From an uncultured Methanobrevibacter sp. (GTDB taxonomy: Archaea; Methanobacteriota; Methanobacteria; Methanobacteriales; Methanobacteriaceae): 46,897 nt of DNA. The position numbers and the translations under genes are program-made. A model generated the notes under the pieces. That model was not told where the DNA came from. It searched no databases and saw nothing but the letters and a program-made list of their open reading frames with translations. The DNA lies in assembly GCF_947166415.1 (NCBI RefSeq), contig NZ_CAMVEE010000014.1, positions 1 through 46,897 of the forward strand, read 5' to 3'. Shown here one piece after another: positions 26,053 through 33,496 of this stretch (positions are counted from its first letter, which is position 1; every line of letters starts with the position of its first letter).

Positions 26053-27231
26053 ATGCTTCAGATTAGAAATTTAACCCATTACATTTTGAAGGAAAACTCC
26101 CAAAAACGAAGCAAATTTTTATGCGTAGTTGATGAGAGAGGATATTATGATGAAATAGATGTTGAAGGTCATGTTACACTTGAAGAGGCACTCTCTATGG
26201 TGAAATCAATGATGGCAGAAGAATTAATTCACTTATCATTGAAGGAAACAGTTGCCAAAATTCATGCTCCAGATGACACCTATGAGTTTTTTGGTCTGGA
26301 TTTGAGAAACCTGATTTTTGACATTGATATTTTTGATAAGGATTCCGAGCTGTACAAATCATTTGAAAGGTTGATTGTAAACAACTGGCAAAATGAGTTT
26401 GCACATGCATACTACTTATTTTCAAACTTGAAGTATATGAAAATTCATGATGACTCGGATAAGAAAACTTTGTATAATCATTATTTCGGTGGCCTAAAGG
26501 AATTTCACAATAAGATTAGCTTTCTTGATTATGTCAACTCAAAAGTCAAGCTTCCAATTATTCGCCAGCCTTTACCTTTCATAGACTTGAATCAATTGAT
26601 TGATTACTACATTATTGATGTCACTGTTAAAAGATCAGAAATTGAATACGTATTGTCCCGAAATGATGTGGATATAAAATTCACAAAGGAAAACAAAAGC
26701 CATTGGGAAGGTTTTGCCTATTGTTATGGTATGGACAACGATTTAAATGATTTCGAGGCGTTAAGTTTTGCAAAGCTATTTTCAAGAATCATTTTTGGAA
26801 GCGAAGAACCTGCAAAGAAAAATGAATTCATAAAGGAATATCTAATTGAAGAAAAAATCACACAAAGATTTTTCGAATACCCTTCAGATGATGTTGAAAT
26901 CGAAGACCAGATAAAGGACATATTTTATGCATTGTTCGAAATTTATGCCAACGAAATCAAGGAATATGAATACAAAAATAAGAAGTTGAATTTTAGACTT
27001 TCACAAAGGCAATACAATAGGTTCATGAATGTCAAGGGTGAAAACAAGGCTGAAAAATTGGAAAATCTGATTAATTTGTATGATGAAATTTTCAGCTCAG
27101 GTGATGAAAATATTGACATTGGGGATTGGTTCAGCGATGACTATATTGAAATTGTGAATATTGAAAAACCGGTTAAAAATTTGAACGACAGCAGGTATAA
27201 AAATGTCCGAAAAATACATCCGAAAGAATAA
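26053..27231 (+). CDS. Unknown protein A of a two-gene module, 392 aa
   Basis: I do not recognise this family. The start is ATG 26053 (MLQIRNLTHYILKEN) with GGGTGA at 26042-26047. A longer reading from 25954 would add a hydrophobic, TATA-overlapping segment and is rejected. The protein is soluble, acidic and aromatic-rich. It has a mixed N-terminal part (VVDERGYYDEIDVEGHVTLE), a long helical middle and a C-terminal helical stretch (RLSQRQYNRFMNVKGENKAEK). There are no signal peptide, cysteine clusters or P-loop. It overlaps the next gene by 29 bp, so the two are probably co-translated and may work together. Confidence 0.65.
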   Translation: MLQIRNLTHYILKENSQKRSKFLCVVDERGYYDEIDVEGHVTLEEALSMVKSMMAEELIHLSLKETVAKIHAPDDTYEFFGLDLRNLIFDIDIFDKDSELYKSFERLIVNNWQNEFAHAYYLFSNLKYMKIHDDSDKKTLYNHYFGGLKEFHNKISFLDYVNSKVKLPIIRQPLPFIDLNQLIDYYIIDVTVKRSEIEYVLSRNDVDIKFTKENKSHWEGFAYCYGMDNDLNDFEALSFAKLFSRIIFGSEEPAKKNEFIKEYLIEEKITQRFFEYPSDDVEIEDQIKDIFYALFEIYANEIKEYEYKNKKLNFRLSQRQYNRFMNVKGENKAEKLENLINLYDEIFSSGDENIDIGDWFSDDYIEIVNIEKPVKNLNDSRYKNVRKIHPKE

Positions 27232-28138
27232 AAATTCCTATAAAATTATTAAAAATTCGCGAGTTTTTGGGAAGTTCGATTCGCTGGATGATGCAATTTT
27301 TGTAAGAGAAATCCTAATCAACAATAATTGGGATATCGATAATTTTACACTTGAAATGCACCTCTCTCTGGACAATTATATTCCAGTTTCAAAAATTGAT
27401 GAAAAATTGGTCATATTAGGTAAATTCAAGGACAAACCAAACGATAAGTTTCTTGAAAAACTTGCCAAAAAACGAATCAGAAATCCAAATAACTCAAAGT
27501 ATGGGTTGAACATTGTGAAGGTATTTGATTTATTCATGGTCAAAAAACAGATTGCTGGTGATGAGTACGTCTTTGGCGTATTTGACAATCTAGATGATGC
27601 CATATTCACCAGAAATTTCTTACTTGACAATAACTGGAACGTTGAAGCGTTTAATGAAGTCGAATATTGCGACGAGTCCGAAACTTATAAAATCGTAAAA
27701 GTATATGAGGATAGGGTTTACATATTGGCAACATTCAAATCAAGAAGTGATGCCCTGAACAATATTGAAAATTCAAAATCCGAATTTTTGAATAAAATCA
27801 CAAAGCACAAGCATGGCCTTGCCAACCACCCTCACCTTGATGCGCTAACAGAACACATTGAAGATTTGGAAAATGAATTCCATATCACCACCGAAGATGA
27901 TGTTTGGAATTTCAGTGAGGTGAATGATCCATTAAGTGAAATCATTTTCAATTTGACCCCTTGGCAAAAAATCATCTATGATGAAATTTCAGATGAGTTT
28001 GCTTTTGATGATTTGGTTCAATCACTGAGCAGATACAAAACTAAAAATTTTGATAAAAAAGTTAAAAGATATCTTGATGAGCTTGTCGATTTAGGTTTGG
28101 TTGAAAAATTAGAAGATAAAAATTATAGAAAAATTTAA
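27203..28138 (+). CDS. Unknown protein B: repeated AP2-like units plus winged-helix-like C-terminus, 311 aa
   Basis: This 311-residue protein has an internally repeated unit. VFGKFDSLDDAIFVREIL-INNNWDIDNF (about 21-48) recurs as VFGVFDNLDDAIFTRNFL-LDNNWNVEAF (about 121-148), with weaker copies at VILGKFKDK and VYILATFKSRSDALN. The 'G.fdsl.dAi..R..L..n.W' pattern resembles AP2-like DNA-binding units described in prokaryotic and phage proteins, which is inference. The last ~70 residues (LTPWQKIIYDEI ... LVDLGLVEKLEDKNY) look like a winged helix. ATG 27203 follows AGGT (27193-27196) and overlaps gene A by 29 bp. A DNA-binding regulator is the best guess. Confidence 0.65.
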   Translation: MSEKYIRKNKNSYKIIKNSRVFGKFDSLDDAIFVREILINNNWDIDNFTLEMHLSLDNYIPVSKIDEKLVILGKFKDKPNDKFLEKLAKKRIRNPNNSKYGLNIVKVFDLFMVKKQIAGDEYVFGVFDNLDDAIFTRNFLLDNNWNVEAFNEVEYCDESETYKIVKVYEDRVYILATFKSRSDALNNIENSKSEFLNKITKHKHGLANHPHLDALTEHIEDLENEFHITTEDDVWNFSEVNDPLSEIIFNLTPWQKIIYDEISDEFAFDDLVQSLSRYKTKNFDKKVKRYLDELVDLGLVEKLEDKNYRKI

Positions 28139-28215
28139 TGGTTCGCAACTTCAACAGTCGCTTTAAGTCTGCACAGGAATTCTGACTTTTTCAGAATTCC
28201 ATCATCACAAACCTT

Positions 28216-28404
28216 TTATTTTCTATCAGATAATAATTCCCCAGCTACTCCAATACTTTCTTTTGGATAAGCTTGAACTAAAACAGTTATAGCTTCAACA
28301 GGTAATTCATATGCATCAGCAACAACTTCTGATACTTTTTTAACCATTTCTCTTCTTTTTTCTACACTAATTCCATCATTTCCAGCAATTGTAATAACAG
28401 GCAT
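28216..28404 (-). CDS. 4-oxalocrotonate tautomerase family protein
   Basis: A 62-residue tautomerase-superfamily protein (4-OT/DmpI type). The key feature is the N-terminal proline after Met (MPVITIAG), the general base after Met removal. It is followed by KRREMVKKVSEVVADAYELP and VLVQAYPKESIGVAG, the usual 4-OT helix and strand with typical length. The physiological substrate in methanogens is unknown. It is transcribed on the minus strand with GGAGGTT just ahead of the ATG, and diverges from the dUTPase-like gene 63 bp away. Confidence 0.9.
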   Translation of the reverse strand: MPVITIAGNDGISVEKRREMVKKVSEVVADAYELPVEAITVLVQAYPKESIGVAGELLSDRK

Positions 28405-28467
28405 TTTTTAACCTCCAATTAAAATTTATAACCAAGATACTATAAATAAATTATTAAAGGTTTTGAT

Positions 28468-28929
28468 ATGATGTTAGGTGAAAAAGAACTTGTAAAGTTA
28501 TTTCCGGATTTTGCAGATTTGATTCAGCCTTCCGGAATTGATTTGGCATTGGATAAGATTTACACACAGGAAAGTGCAGGCTCACTTATAGACAATGAAA
28601 AAAATCTGCCCGAAATTAAAGAGATGTCTGGCGATATTTACACACTAAAGCCACATACCGCTTATTTGGCAAGTATTGACAGAAAAATCAAGATTCCAAA
28701 AGGATATACAATGCTGTATCTTCCACGCTCAACACTGCTCAGGTCTTTCATTTCCGTTCAAACGGCTGTTGGAGACCCTGGATTTTATGGGACATTAATG
28801 TTCATGATTTACAATCATGGGGATTTTGAATATAAAATTAAAAAAGGCGATAGAATAGCTCAAGCTGTAGTATTTCCGGTCGAAGGCTCCGGGGAATATG
28901 ATGGATCTTATCAAGAGGAAGAAGAATGA
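28468..28929 (+). CDS. dut: dUTPase/dCTP deaminase family protein
   Basis: A 153-residue trimeric dUTPase/dCTP-deaminase family protein that keeps uracil out of DNA. Motifs: IQPSGIDLALD near the N-terminus, LPRSTLLRSF (phosphate/Ser motif), AVGDPGFYGTLMFMIYN and KKGDRIAQAVVFPVE. The C-terminal YDGSYQ followed by a Glu run is shorter than in bifunctional DCD-DUT enzymes. The deaminase versus dUTPase choice rests mainly on family annotation. Two adjacent ATGs (28468, 28471) could start it. The stop overlaps the next gene's ATG in an ATGA (28926-28929). A TATA-like ACTATAAATAAA precedes it. Confidence 0.85.
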   Translation: MMLGEKELVKLFPDFADLIQPSGIDLALDKIYTQESAGSLIDNEKNLPEIKEMSGDIYTLKPHTAYLASIDRKIKIPKGYTMLYLPRSTLLRSFISVQTAVGDPGFYGTLMFMIYNHGDFEYKIKKGDRIAQAVVFPVEGSGEYDGSYQEEEE

Positions 28930-30458
28930 ATGTAGCAAATTATTTAGTTAAAGTTTTGCAGGAAGAGCAGTTCGAAAATGTTTTTGGAATTCCAGGTGAG
29001 CAAATAATGCCCCTCTATGAAGCATTGTCCAAATCAAATATCAATCATATCCTAACCCGACATGAACAGGCCGCTGCCCATGCCGCAGATGGTTATTATA
29101 GGGCCAGCGGTAAAATTGGAGTTTGCATCGCAACCGCATCTCCAGGTGCGCTTAATTTCACCATGGCTCTGGCTACAGCATATAAGGATAACATTCCGAT
29201 GCTGGTCCTAACTGGAGATAATGAACTCAAGTACAGGGGCAGCGATCATTTCCAAAGCCTGCCTCAAGTGGAAATCTTCAGGCACATTACCCAAGATTCA
29301 TACAATCCGTTGAATGGATCCGAAGCCATATTCTGTTTGAGGGCAGCAATTTTCGCACTCAAAAATAATCCGAAAGGGCCGATTCATATTAATCTTTCAA
29401 AAGATGTTCTTTTGAGTGAAGAGTTTGATGACATTGAGTTGTGTTATTTATGTGAAGATGATATGTCAAATATCTCCCGGGCTCAGGAGTTGATTGACAG
29501 GTCTTCGAAACCATTGCTGATTTTAGGTGCTGGTGCAATTTCCCAAGCCGATAACATAAAGGGAATTGCAAGCAAATATCAAATTCCAGTAGCCACCACA
29601 TTTCATGGAAAGGGAATCCTCTCTGAAGAGGATGACCTGAATTTGGGGTTGGTCGGCATACGCTCAACACCTCGTTCAAAATATGCATTTGAAAATGCCG
29701 ATTGCATTGTTGCATTGGGGATTAAAGCTAGTGAAAGGACATTTCTAGAAATTCCAGATAATCTGATTCATGTAAACATCAATAAAGATGTTTTAGTCGG
29801 CGAGTATCCAATCCATGGAAAAGTTGAGGATTTCCTGGCAAATATCAGATTTGCCAAAGTCGATTGGCTGGATGAAATTTTAAAGATTGACAACACTGTT
29901 GAAGTTGAGGGCTTAAATGATGATTTAAAGCCGCAAGCAGCCATCAATCAAATTTTAAAAAGATTTGAAGATGAGGTTATTGTAAGTGATGCGGGGAGCC
30001 ATACGACCTGGACAACACTTCTGATGAAATCCAAATCACCTGGCCAATATCTGTTTTCAGGTGGCCTTGCACCAATGGGTTACGGTTTGCCTGCAGCTAT
30101 TGGGGCAAGTGTTGCAACCGGTGAAAAAATTATTTCAATAAATGGTGACGGCGGAATCCAGATGAACATTCAGGAGTTGGCCACCTTAAAAAATTATGAT
30201 TTGAATGTAATTGTATTTATTCTCAACAATTACGAATTTGGAATTATTCGCCAATGGGAAGAATCATTTTATGGGATGGATCCATATCAAGTTAAGTTGG
30301 AAAATCCTGACTTTCTAAAATTATCTGCAGCATATGGAATTGATGCAGTTCGTGTTGAAAATTTGGATGACCTGACTATGCTTCTTGAAAAGGATTTGTC
30401 AGGACCACTTGTGGTTGAAGTGGTTGTTGAAAGTGAAGATATTCCGCTTCCGAAATGA
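28926..30458 (+). CDS. Thiamine-diphosphate-dependent enzyme, acetolactate synthase large-subunit-like
   Basis: A 510-residue ThDP enzyme with the AHAS/IlvB domain order. The N-terminal pyrimidine-binding domain contains VFGIPGEQIMPLYEA, the catalytic Glu in LTRHEQAAAHAADGY and TASPGALNF. The central domain follows (about 175-315). The C-terminal pyrophosphate domain contains GLAPMGYGLPAAIGA and the GDG-N metal motif (NGDGGIQMN, about residue 405). It is shorter than typical IlvB (about 550-570), and no IlvN regulatory subunit is nearby. It may therefore be an anabolic-independent acetolactate synthase, sulfopyruvate-type or other 2-oxoacid enzyme. Coupled by ATGA overlap to the dUTPase-like gene. 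Confidence 0.85.
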   Translation: MNVANYLVKVLQEEQFENVFGIPGEQIMPLYEALSKSNINHILTRHEQAAAHAADGYYRASGKIGVCIATASPGALNFTMALATAYKDNIPMLVLTGDNELKYRGSDHFQSLPQVEIFRHITQDSYNPLNGSEAIFCLRAAIFALKNNPKGPIHINLSKDVLLSEEFDDIELCYLCEDDMSNISRAQELIDRSSKPLLILGAGAISQADNIKGIASKYQIPVATTFHGKGILSEEDDLNLGLVGIRSTPRSKYAFENADCIVALGIKASERTFLEIPDNLIHVNINKDVLVGEYPIHGKVEDFLANIRFAKVDWLDEILKIDNTVEVEGLNDDLKPQAAINQILKRFEDEVIVSDAGSHTTWTTLLMKSKSPGQYLFSGGLAPMGYGLPAAIGASVATGEKIISINGDGGIQMNIQELATLKNYDLNVIVFILNNYEFGIIRQWEESFYGMDPYQVKLENPDFLKLSAAYGIDAVRVENLDDLTMLLEKDLSGPLVVEVVVESEDIPLPK

Positions 30459-30753
30459 TGAAAATTTTTATTTATCCTTTTTCATGTTTTTCGATTTAAT
30501 GGGGATTATTTTCATTTAACAAGTGCAGGTGCTTTTAATTTCTATAATATTGCTGGTCAATTTTTATTAGGCCTCATCATGGCCTTAAAAGTATATTAAC
30601 ATAGTCATTATTAAAGTGTCGTTTGGGCTTTAATTTTAAATTTAAAAATATGATAACTTATTTTTTGTTAAATATAATCAAATAATTTTGTTTGCTATGA
30701 TTTGAAGAAAATTATTCCTTTAGAAATAGTATTGTCTCTTTTAAAGGGGTTTT
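30459..30753. other. Convergent spacer with no supported gene
   Basis: 295 bp between two converging genes. It contains the short inverted repeat AGGCC (30569-30573) / GGCCT (30581-30585) and scattered AT-rich sequence. I see nothing else. Confidence 0.4.
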
Positions 30754-31014
30754 CTATTTCATGTAGTTATTGACAAATTCTTTAATAATTTGTTCTATTT
30801 TGCTATGTTTATCTAGGGGTGCAAAGTAATATTCACCATTTTCTTCAAAAATTATTCCGGCAACTTTCACTTCAGCTGATGTGACTTTTTTATTCAGTTT
30901 CAAAAATGATTTTTTTATGACAAATGTAAACCCATAAATTTCACGAAAATGAAATTCTACAGTTTCATCGAAATTGAATGCATGCTTTACTAATTCCATA
31001 ATGTCATCGTTCAT
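30754..31014 (-). CDS. Unknown 86-aa protein in the GerW/DUF2953 cluster
   Basis: An 86-residue soluble protein with alternating strands (TVEFHFREIYGFTFVIKKSF, VKVAGIIFEENGEYYFAPL) and a C-terminal helix. No family is recognised. The ATG (31012-31014) overlaps the 3' end of the DUF2953 gene by 11 bp and has GGGGTG as its ribosome-binding site, so it is the third gene of a tight minus-strand cluster. The cluster context suggests a cytoplasmic partner of the DUF2953/GerW pair. This is inference. Confidence 0.7.
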   Translation of the reverse strand: MNDDIMELVKHAFNFDETVEFHFREIYGFTFVIKKSFLKLNKKVTSAEVKVAGIIFEENGEYYFAPLDKHSKIEQIIKEFVNNYMK

Positions 31015-31591
31015 CTAAAACACCCCTTATGAATTTGCGAACATGCTTTTTTGAAAATAATCTTATTGTCGGAACAACCAGCTTTAAAAAATAAATTTCA
31101 ATTTCATTCACTCCGTGGCCATCAAGCACACTGCCGTTAAATGACGGTTCGGCAGATAATCTCAGTTTTTTATGCATTGGATTTATGGATGCTAAAATTG
31201 CCCAGATTATGCCGATATATTTTCCGGTATCTGCATAATCGTCCATACCAAAAATAAGATGGTTATCAAGTGTTTTAATGTTAATGCTATCTAAACAAGA
31301 TTTCAGAAATATCTTAAAGTCTTCAAAACAAGGTTTGGCCAGTTCAAACAGTTTTTTAAGGTCTCTTTGGCTTTCATCCTCGTCTTCATCATCTTCATCA
31401 TCGTGGTATTCGTCTTGTGATGGGAATTGACGAGAAATTATTTTGATTTTTTTAAAAATAAGTATTTTTAAACATCCTTTTATTTCACTACCCTTTTTTT
31501 CATAGTTTAGGGATATTTTAATCCCTATCAATAGCAAAATAATTATGAATAAGATGATTATTAAGATAATCATCCCAAGGATGCTTAACAT
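31004..31591 (-). CDS. DUF2953 membrane protein (YtfI-like)
   Basis: A 195-residue protein with one N-terminal membrane helix (ILGMIILIIILFIIILLLIG). It is followed by a basic strand (LNYEKKGSEIKGCLKILIF), a strikingly acidic linker (DEYHDDEDDEDEDESQRD) and a C-terminal DUF2953 domain (IIWAILASINPMHKKLRLSAEPSF). In Bacillus the DUF2953 protein YtfI is encoded next to the spore protein YtfJ/GerW, and the same pair order is seen here. Its function is not established. The gene is 12 bp downstream of the gerW-like gene on the minus strand. Confidence 0.82.
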   Translation of the reverse strand: MLSILGMIILIIILFIIILLLIGIKISLNYEKKGSEIKGCLKILIFKKIKIISRQFPSQDEYHDDEDDEDEDESQRDLKKLFELAKPCFEDFKIFLKSCLDSINIKTLDNHLIFGMDDYADTGKYIGIIWAILASINPMHKKLRLSAEPSFNGSVLDGHGVNEIEIYFLKLVVPTIRLFSKKHVRKFIRGVLDER

Positions 31592-31603
31592 ATGATATAG
31601 TTC

Positions 31604-32014
31604 CTATTCTTCATCAGTTGTTGTAAATTCCGGTTCAATGTATTCTGATTCATCAAAATCATCATCTTTTTGGGATCCCATGTATTTTTTCACTAAATCA
31701 GAGACAATTAAACCTAAATCTGATAATGCTTTGTTGGCTTCTCCACCTTTGCTTAAGTCAAGTACGCGAACTCCTTCAGCATCATTTCCTTTTTTAGGAA
31801 TCAATACCATTGATACAGGTTCTACTCCCGCACCTGCACCGGCTGCGTCTCCACCTTCTTTGCCAAGTATGTTTTGTCCGCCTCCAAATCCGAATCCCAT
31901 TTTTACAACTGGAATAAGGATCTTGTCTTCAGTTTCAATTGGTTCACCTATGACATTGTCAACATTGATTAATTTTTGCAGTTCTTCAACTGTTGTTTTG
32001 ATATTTTTTACCAT
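31604..32014 (-). CDS. GerW/YtfJ-family protein
   Basis: A 136-residue homologue of the spore-germination protein GerW (YtfJ). Family features are IGEPIETEDKILIPVVKMGFGFGGG near the N-terminus, a Gly/Ala-rich loop (EGGDAAGAGAGVEPVSMVLI) and a long C-terminal helix region ending in an acidic tail. Methanogens make no spores, so the role must be different or more general, perhaps in envelope or protein stability (inference). The ATG is preceded on the minus strand by GGATGTGA. It is the first gene of the three-gene cluster reading away from the putative origin. Confidence 0.88.
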   Translation of the reverse strand: MVKNIKTTVEELQKLINVDNVIGEPIETEDKILIPVVKMGFGFGGGQNILGKEGGDAAGAGAGVEPVSMVLIPKKGNDAEGVRVLDLSKGGEANKALSDLGLIVSDLVKKYMGSQKDDDFDESEYIEPEFTTTDEE

Positions 32015-32150
32015 GGTTTCACATCCTATGTTATATGTATGATATTTGTATTTAATATTTAAAATATTTTTAGTAATCTACTTTTAAAATTTGATTTGAT
32101 ATTGTAATGTTGATTTTTTCATCATTTTGACTTATTTTCCCGCGCAAGTA

Positions 32151-32177
32151 AACACAAAAAGTATTACTTTTTTTGTT
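32151..32177. repeat. Inverted repeat at the left edge of the origin region
   Basis: AACACAAAAAGT (32151-32162), ATT, ACTTTTTTTGTT (32166-32177). Eleven of 12 positions are complementary. It sits just before the first ORB-like repeat. Confidence 0.55.
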
Positions 32178-32190
32178 ATAATAACGTATG

Positions 32191-32413
32191 TTTCAAGTGT
32201 AACTTTTCACTTATAATCCTTAATTTCAAAATCGAGGGGTATGTTTCAAGTGTAACTTTTTTCTTATAACTTCTAATTTTTGAAATTTGGTTTCATTTCA
32301 ACTGTAACTTTTCACTTATTTCTTCTAACTTTTAACAAAGAGGTATATTTCAAGTGTAAAAATTTTTGTGATAACTTGTAACTTTGAAGTGAGAGGTGAA
32401 TTTCAAGTGTAAA
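32191..32413 (+). repeat. Five ORB-like repeats, 52-53 bp apart
   Basis: Cores at 32191-32203, 32244-32256, 32296-32308, 32348-32360 and 32401-32413, all in the same orientation. Copies 1 and 2 are TTTCAAGTGTAAC, copy 3 is TTTCAACTGTAAC, and copies 4 and 5 are TTTCAAGTGTAAA. Start-to-start distances are 53, 52, 52 and 53 bp. A G-rich box (GAGGGGT, GAGGT) precedes copies 2, 4 and 5, and CTTATAACTTCTAAC-like sequence follows several cores. Confidence 0.85.
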
Positions 32414-32529
32414 AATTTTTAAGTTATAAGTAATATATTTTTTATATTTTTTGTGTTATAACTTATAATGATCTTAAGAGTGGATATTATTTATGTCTGA
32501 AATTACAAAATCTTTTTGGAGATTTTTTA

Positions 32530-33462
32530 ATGAAAAAGGTAAATGTACTGTGGACTGGCGGATTTGATTCTACTTTTAGGGTTACACAATTATCCAGAAT
32601 GGATGTGGAAATAGAGCCTTATTATCTATCAGACGGCAGATTGTCAGAAGAGTATGAATTGAATGCAATAAAGGAAATAACCGAATATTTGAAAGGTTTA
32701 AATGAAACAAAAGCCAAATTTTTGCCTATGGTATATCATACTCTTGATGAATTGGAAAAGGATTGCGAAATTGCCGATGCGTTAAGCAAAGTCCTGGAAA
32801 ATGATTATCTTGGAGGCCAGTACAGGTATCTAGGCCCCTTTTCAAAGAGGTATCCTGGAGTGGAGCTGTCCGTACATAAGGATGACAAGGCAATAAGGGT
32901 CATCAAGAAGTATGGTGCCTTAAGGAAAGTCCACGATGAGACAATAGGCGAGTATTATGTCCTTGACGAGTCTAAATCCCCTGACTATTTAATTGAACTG
33001 TTTAAAAATTATCACTTCCCTTTGGTTGACTATACCAAAAAACAGATTAGAAAGGAATATAATGATTATGGTCTGAAAGAAGTGATTTCAAAAACCTGGT
33101 TTTGCCATAATCCTATAAGGGGCAAACCTTGCGGATACTGCAATTCCTGCATGTATACTATTGAAGAGGGGCTTTACGAAAGATTTGGCATATTGGCTCT
33201 GATACGCTTTTCATTGAGGAAAATAGGGGTCTATTCTCTGCCGAAACGTTATCGCATATGGAAGCTGAATGCAAAACGGCTCAGCTATTTCCTTAAAAGG
33301 GATTCAAGAAAATATCTCAGATACATGAGACGGGATTTAAGTAAATATTCCAGAATTGGCCTTAAGAGATCCCTGAAATTGCTCGGAAGAGACGTAGTGA
33401 AATATCCGAAAATGATAAAAAAAGACATCAAGGGGTATATCGAATTTTTCAAAACTCATTAA
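32530..33462 (+). CDS. QueC-like PP-loop ATPase with zinc site and basic C-terminal tail
   Basis: A 310-residue PP-loop protein. The ATP motif is WTGGFDST (8-15). Near 192-207 it has CHNPIRGKPCGYCNSC, four cysteines arranged as in the zinc site of QueC (7-cyano-7-deazaguanine synthase). The middle region differs from standard QueC. The last ~75 residues are a strongly basic, repetitive helical tail (KRDSRKYLRYMRRDLSKYSR, then KRSLKLLGRDVVKYPKMIKK) not found in classical QueC, which is about 230 residues. No other deazaguanine pathway gene is nearby. The ATG follows GGAG (32518-32521). It is the first gene right of the putative origin. The substrate is unknown. Confidence 0.75.
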   Translation: MKKVNVLWTGGFDSTFRVTQLSRMDVEIEPYYLSDGRLSEEYELNAIKEITEYLKGLNETKAKFLPMVYHTLDELEKDCEIADALSKVLENDYLGGQYRYLGPFSKRYPGVELSVHKDDKAIRVIKKYGALRKVHDETIGEYYVLDESKSPDYLIELFKNYHFPLVDYTKKQIRKEYNDYGLKEVISKTWFCHNPIRGKPCGYCNSCMYTIEEGLYERFGILALIRFSLRKIGVYSLPKRYRIWKLNAKRLSYFLKRDSRKYLRYMRRDLSKYSRIGLKRSLKLLGRDVVKYPKMIKKDIKGYIEFFKTH

Positions 33463-33476
33463 AAAAATAAAAAAAG

Positions 33477-33496
33477 AGAATCATAAGTATGATTCT
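33477..33496 (-). terminator. Terminator hairpin for the class-V aminotransferase
   Basis: AGAATCATA (33477-33485), AG, TATGATTCT (33488-33496). On the minus strand this stem is followed by CTC and a long T-rich tract. The stop codon (33481-33483) is within it. It may also serve the converging PP-loop gene. Confidence 0.6.

Larger units (their letters stand above)
32015..32529. other. Putative chromosomal replication origin region (ORB array)
   Basis: A 515-bp intergenic region between divergent genes. It contains an inverted repeat (32151-32177), five ORB-like repeats at 52-53-bp spacing (32191-32413) and a very AT-rich stretch (32414-32470) suited to duplex opening. The repeat core TTTCAAGTGTAA is the reverse complement of TTACACTTGAAA, the mini-ORB element I recall for the M. 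thermautotrophicus origin bound by Cdc6-1. The adjacent genes point away on both sides and an orc1/cdc6 gene lies at 36277. Function as an origin is inferred. Confidence 0.72.

Noticed and set aside
31638..32042. 134-aa plus-strand ORF
   Set aside because: Antisense shadow of the GerW-like gene. It is Ser/Pro-rich nonsense and would run into the gene's own promoter.
32191..32413. CRISPR array
   Set aside because: The repeats are only 12-13 bp, with degenerate, partly conserved 39-40-bp intervals, and there are no cas genes. The core matches a replication-origin element instead.
32493..32567. 24-codon leader peptide overlapping the PP-loop gene start
   Set aside because: The frame is short, its ribosome-binding site is weak, and it runs out of frame into the main gene. 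Chance is likely.
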